Assembly (NCBI RefSeq): GCF_014901205.1 | Contig: NZ_JACNMU010000002.1 | Coordinates: 1 to 64,000, forward strand | Reading direction: 5' to 3' | DNA length: 64,000 bases | From: Meridianimarinicoccus sp. MJW13 | GTDB taxonomy: Bacteria; Pseudomonadota; Alphaproteobacteria; Rhodobacterales; Rhodobacteraceae | Shown here: one piece after another, positions 62,707 through 64,000 of the stretch | How positions within the stretch are numbered: the first letter of the stretch is position 1 | Layout: every line of letters starts with the position of its first letter | The notes under the pieces: model-generated | Databases searched by the model: none | Told to the model about the DNA's origin: nothing | What the model saw: only the letters and a program-made list of their open reading frames with translations | Translations under genes and position numbers: made by a program

Positions 62707-63336
62707 TCAGGTGGCTTTCGGGGTCGAAATCACCGAAAGCACGCGCACCGGCACGCGGATCAACTCTTCGGGGCCGTGCGGCGCATCGGCGTCGAAGAAG
62801 AAACTGTCGCCCGGTTGCAGATCATAGATGTCATTGCCGTGGCGATAGCGGATCTCGCCTTCCAGCACGTAGATCAGTTCAACCCCGTCATGCTGAAACC
62901 CGGTGTGGATGTCGGAATTGTCGGTCAGCGTGATGAGATACGGCTCGACCGAGATGCCGGTGTCGCTGGGGCCAAGATCGCCCAACAGGCTGTAGCGATA
63001 GCTGTCCGGGGCGCCGGTGCGGGTGATCTCGGCGGCATCGCTTGGCCGGACATGTACCGCCTTGCGGCGGCGTTCATAGCGCTTGAAGAAGGTGGTGATC
63101 GGCACGTTCAAAGCCGTGGCCAGCGATTGCAGGGTCGTCAGCGACGGAGAAATATTGCCGTTCTCGATCTTCGACAGCATCCCCATCGACAGGCCGGTCT
63201 TGCGCGACAGGTCGGCAACGGTCATGTCCAACTGGTGACGATGGGCGCGAACCTCGCGGCCGATGGCCGATTCCAGGTCCTTTTCGGGGCGCGCGCGCGT
63301 GCCGTCCTTGTCCGGCTTTGAATCGGCTTGGGGCAT
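62707..63336 (-). CDS. XRE-family regulator with cupin domain
   Basis: The 209-residue protein has an XRE helix-turn-helix (residues ~27-82, LSRKTGLSMGMLSKIENGNISPSLTTLQSLA) followed by a cupin domain (~130-200, GVELIYVLEGEIRYRHGNDIYDLQPGDSFFFD, ending PHGPEEL). Regulators of this form (PuuR/SutR-like) respond to small metabolites through the cupin. The target is unknown; the divergent or upstream region holds a TTCAC-N4-GTGAA palindrome at 63368-63381 that may be its own operator. Confidence 0.9.
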   Translation of the reverse strand: MPQADSKPDKDGTRARPEKDLESAIGREVRAHRHQLDMTVADLSRKTGLSMGMLSKIENGNISPSLTTLQSLATALNVPITTFFKRYERRRKAVHVRPSDAAEITRTGAPDSYRYSLLGDLGPSDTGISVEPYLITLTDNSDIHTGFQHDGVELIYVLEGEIRYRHGNDIYDLQPGDSFFFDADAPHGPEELIRVPVRVLSVISTPKAT

Positions 63337-63752
63337 TGGCTCTCCTGCAACTGGTCAACACACGGCTTTCACCACAGTGAAGCCTAGCCCCGCCGGGGGC
63401 CGGGGGCCAGACGGGCGTTACTCGCCCTATGGTAGAAGTGATAAAATCGGCACCCTCTGGGCGGATTTTCGCGCATCGGGCAGATCGTGGTGTGGATTTT
63501 CCGGATTTTCGCGCGGTCCGCGGGCGGCCATCCCAAGGTGACGCTGGGGTAAGGCGAAGCGGGACAGCGTGGCGGTACGCCGACTCGGTCTGCTCTGGTG
63601 GCCGGCGCATTTTTCGACGGGGTGTCGACGGGTGCAGGCGGGCGCGTACGGATGGCGGGGCTGGGTCTGATGTTGCAGGTGCCGTTGGTTTCCTGAAGGG
63701 AAATGAGATGCGGACGCGGCATCCACCGGTCCGGTGTCTTGGCCAGGGCCTC
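63337..63752. other. Non-coding stretch between the XRE regulator and the bioC-like gene
   Basis: No convincing gene is visible. The stretch holds a TTCAC-CACA-GTGAA palindrome (63368-63381) near the regulator promoter and a 12-bp direct repeat GGATTTTCGCGC at 63463-63474 and 63503-63514. Frames running through it have low-complexity translations without family signatures. Confidence 0.5.
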
Positions 63753-64000
63753 TCAGGCGTCGCGGCGCGCCACGATGTACACCGGGTGATAGGTCACGGG
63801 CAGGGCGCCCAACCGGGCAAAGCGGTCGCGATAGCGGGCCTCGAAGCGGGACAGGCGTCCCTTGCTCCAGATCTGGCCGGCCCCGGCATTGACGCCGGTG
63901 CTGCGCAGGTGGCGCAACACGGCCGCCGCATCGGGAAAGGCAAGGCGCAGATGCCGCTCTTGCACATGCAGCAGGGTCATCCCCTTGGGCAGAAGCACGG
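63753..64000 (-). CDS. bioC: C-terminal end of a BioC-like malonyl-ACP methyltransferase
   Basis: The frame extends beyond the right edge; 82 codons are visible. The sequence HLRLAFPDAAAVLRHLRSTGVNAGA followed by LPVTYHPVYIVAR matches the C-terminal region of BioC, which methylates malonyl-ACP to start biotin synthesis (compare the ..LKGIGATH... and LTYH in E. coli BioC). The SAM-binding domain is not in the window, so the call is tentative; related small-molecule methyltransferases share this region. Confidence 0.5.
   Translation of the reverse strand, partial: VLLPKGMTLLHVQERHLRLAFPDAAAVLRHLRSTGVNAGAGQIWSKGRLSRFEARYRDRFARLGALPVTYHPVYIVARRDA

Overview
This is a GC-rich stretch (roughly 65 % G+C by eye) of an alphaproteobacterial chromosome, almost certainly a Rhodobacteraceae member of the Roseobacter group. 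The evidence is the combination of linked gene sets: tsaE-amgK-murU-addB-addA-trxA, serC-serA behind a serC-type leader, DUF3576-leuS-lptE-holA, a Rhodobacter-type porin, an IalB-like secreted protein, an HvrA-type H-NS protein and a TRAP transporter tail. The window is densely coding, mostly housekeeping, with no insertion sequence, prophage, CRISPR array, rRNA or tRNA that I could support.

Layout. 1-1.2 kb: the end of a TRAP permease, then a MarR-GNAT fusion regulator with a perfect palindromic operator. 1.4-10.3 kb (minus): a tightly overlapping operon combining threonylcarbamoyl-tRNA synthesis, anabolic peptidoglycan recycling, double-strand-break repair and thioredoxin. 10.5-14.8 kb (minus): ctpA, gpmI, trhO. 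14.9-17.2 kb (plus): a small lipoprotein and the NAD salvage pair pncA-pncB. 17.2-24 kb (mostly minus): an H-NS protein, a degenerate APH-fold protein, arfB, an unexplained non-coding or short-peptide locus at 19.0-19.25 kb, a queuosine precursor transporter, a phytase-like esterase, mepA, an MFS transporter and a thioesterase. 24-29.5 kb: yggT, recQ, yaaA and a hybrid histidine kinase. 29.5-38 kb: phaA, a metallophosphoesterase, all three serine biosynthesis genes (serA, serC, serB), a dihaem cytochrome and lactate dehydrogenase. 38-44.9 kb: IalB-like protein, rlmN, lldD behind a palindromic operator, idi, cytochrome c, HNH protein, a BaiN-type flavoprotein and a GST. 44.9-49.5 kb (minus): the DUF3576-leuS-lptE-holA operon. 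49.7-56.7 kb: porin, PLP homeostasis protein, AGE epimerase, rhodanese, VOC protein, a membrane-anchored arylsulfotransferase-like protein and an iron alcohol dehydrogenase. 56.8-64 kb: succinate-semialdehyde dehydrogenase, a compact MDR / divergent PTPS / methyltransferase / RibD-reductase cluster, a THUMP RNA methyltransferase, an XRE-cupin regulator and the end of a bioC-like gene.

How the genes work together. Serine is made by SerA, SerC and SerB encoded within 6.2 kb. Lactate can be handled by a soluble NAD enzyme (35.75 kb) and an FMN enzyme (40.2 kb). The iron ADH plus SSADH pair suggests 4-hydroxybutyrate to succinate conversion. Envelope functions recur: LptE, MepA, CtpA, AmgK/MurU, porin and IalB.

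Most unusual items: (1) five copies of an exact 19-bp dispersed element, CTTCTTGG-N3-AAATACTC, one of them translated inside leuS; (2) a 58.4-61.3 kb cluster whose pterin-synthase-like protein has lost the catalytic Cys and Asp-His and one zinc ligand; (3) a 32-residue small gene at 36.8 kb; (4) a locus at 19.0-19.25 kb with strong Shine-Dalgarno sequences on both strands; (5) an APH-fold protein without the catalytic HxD.
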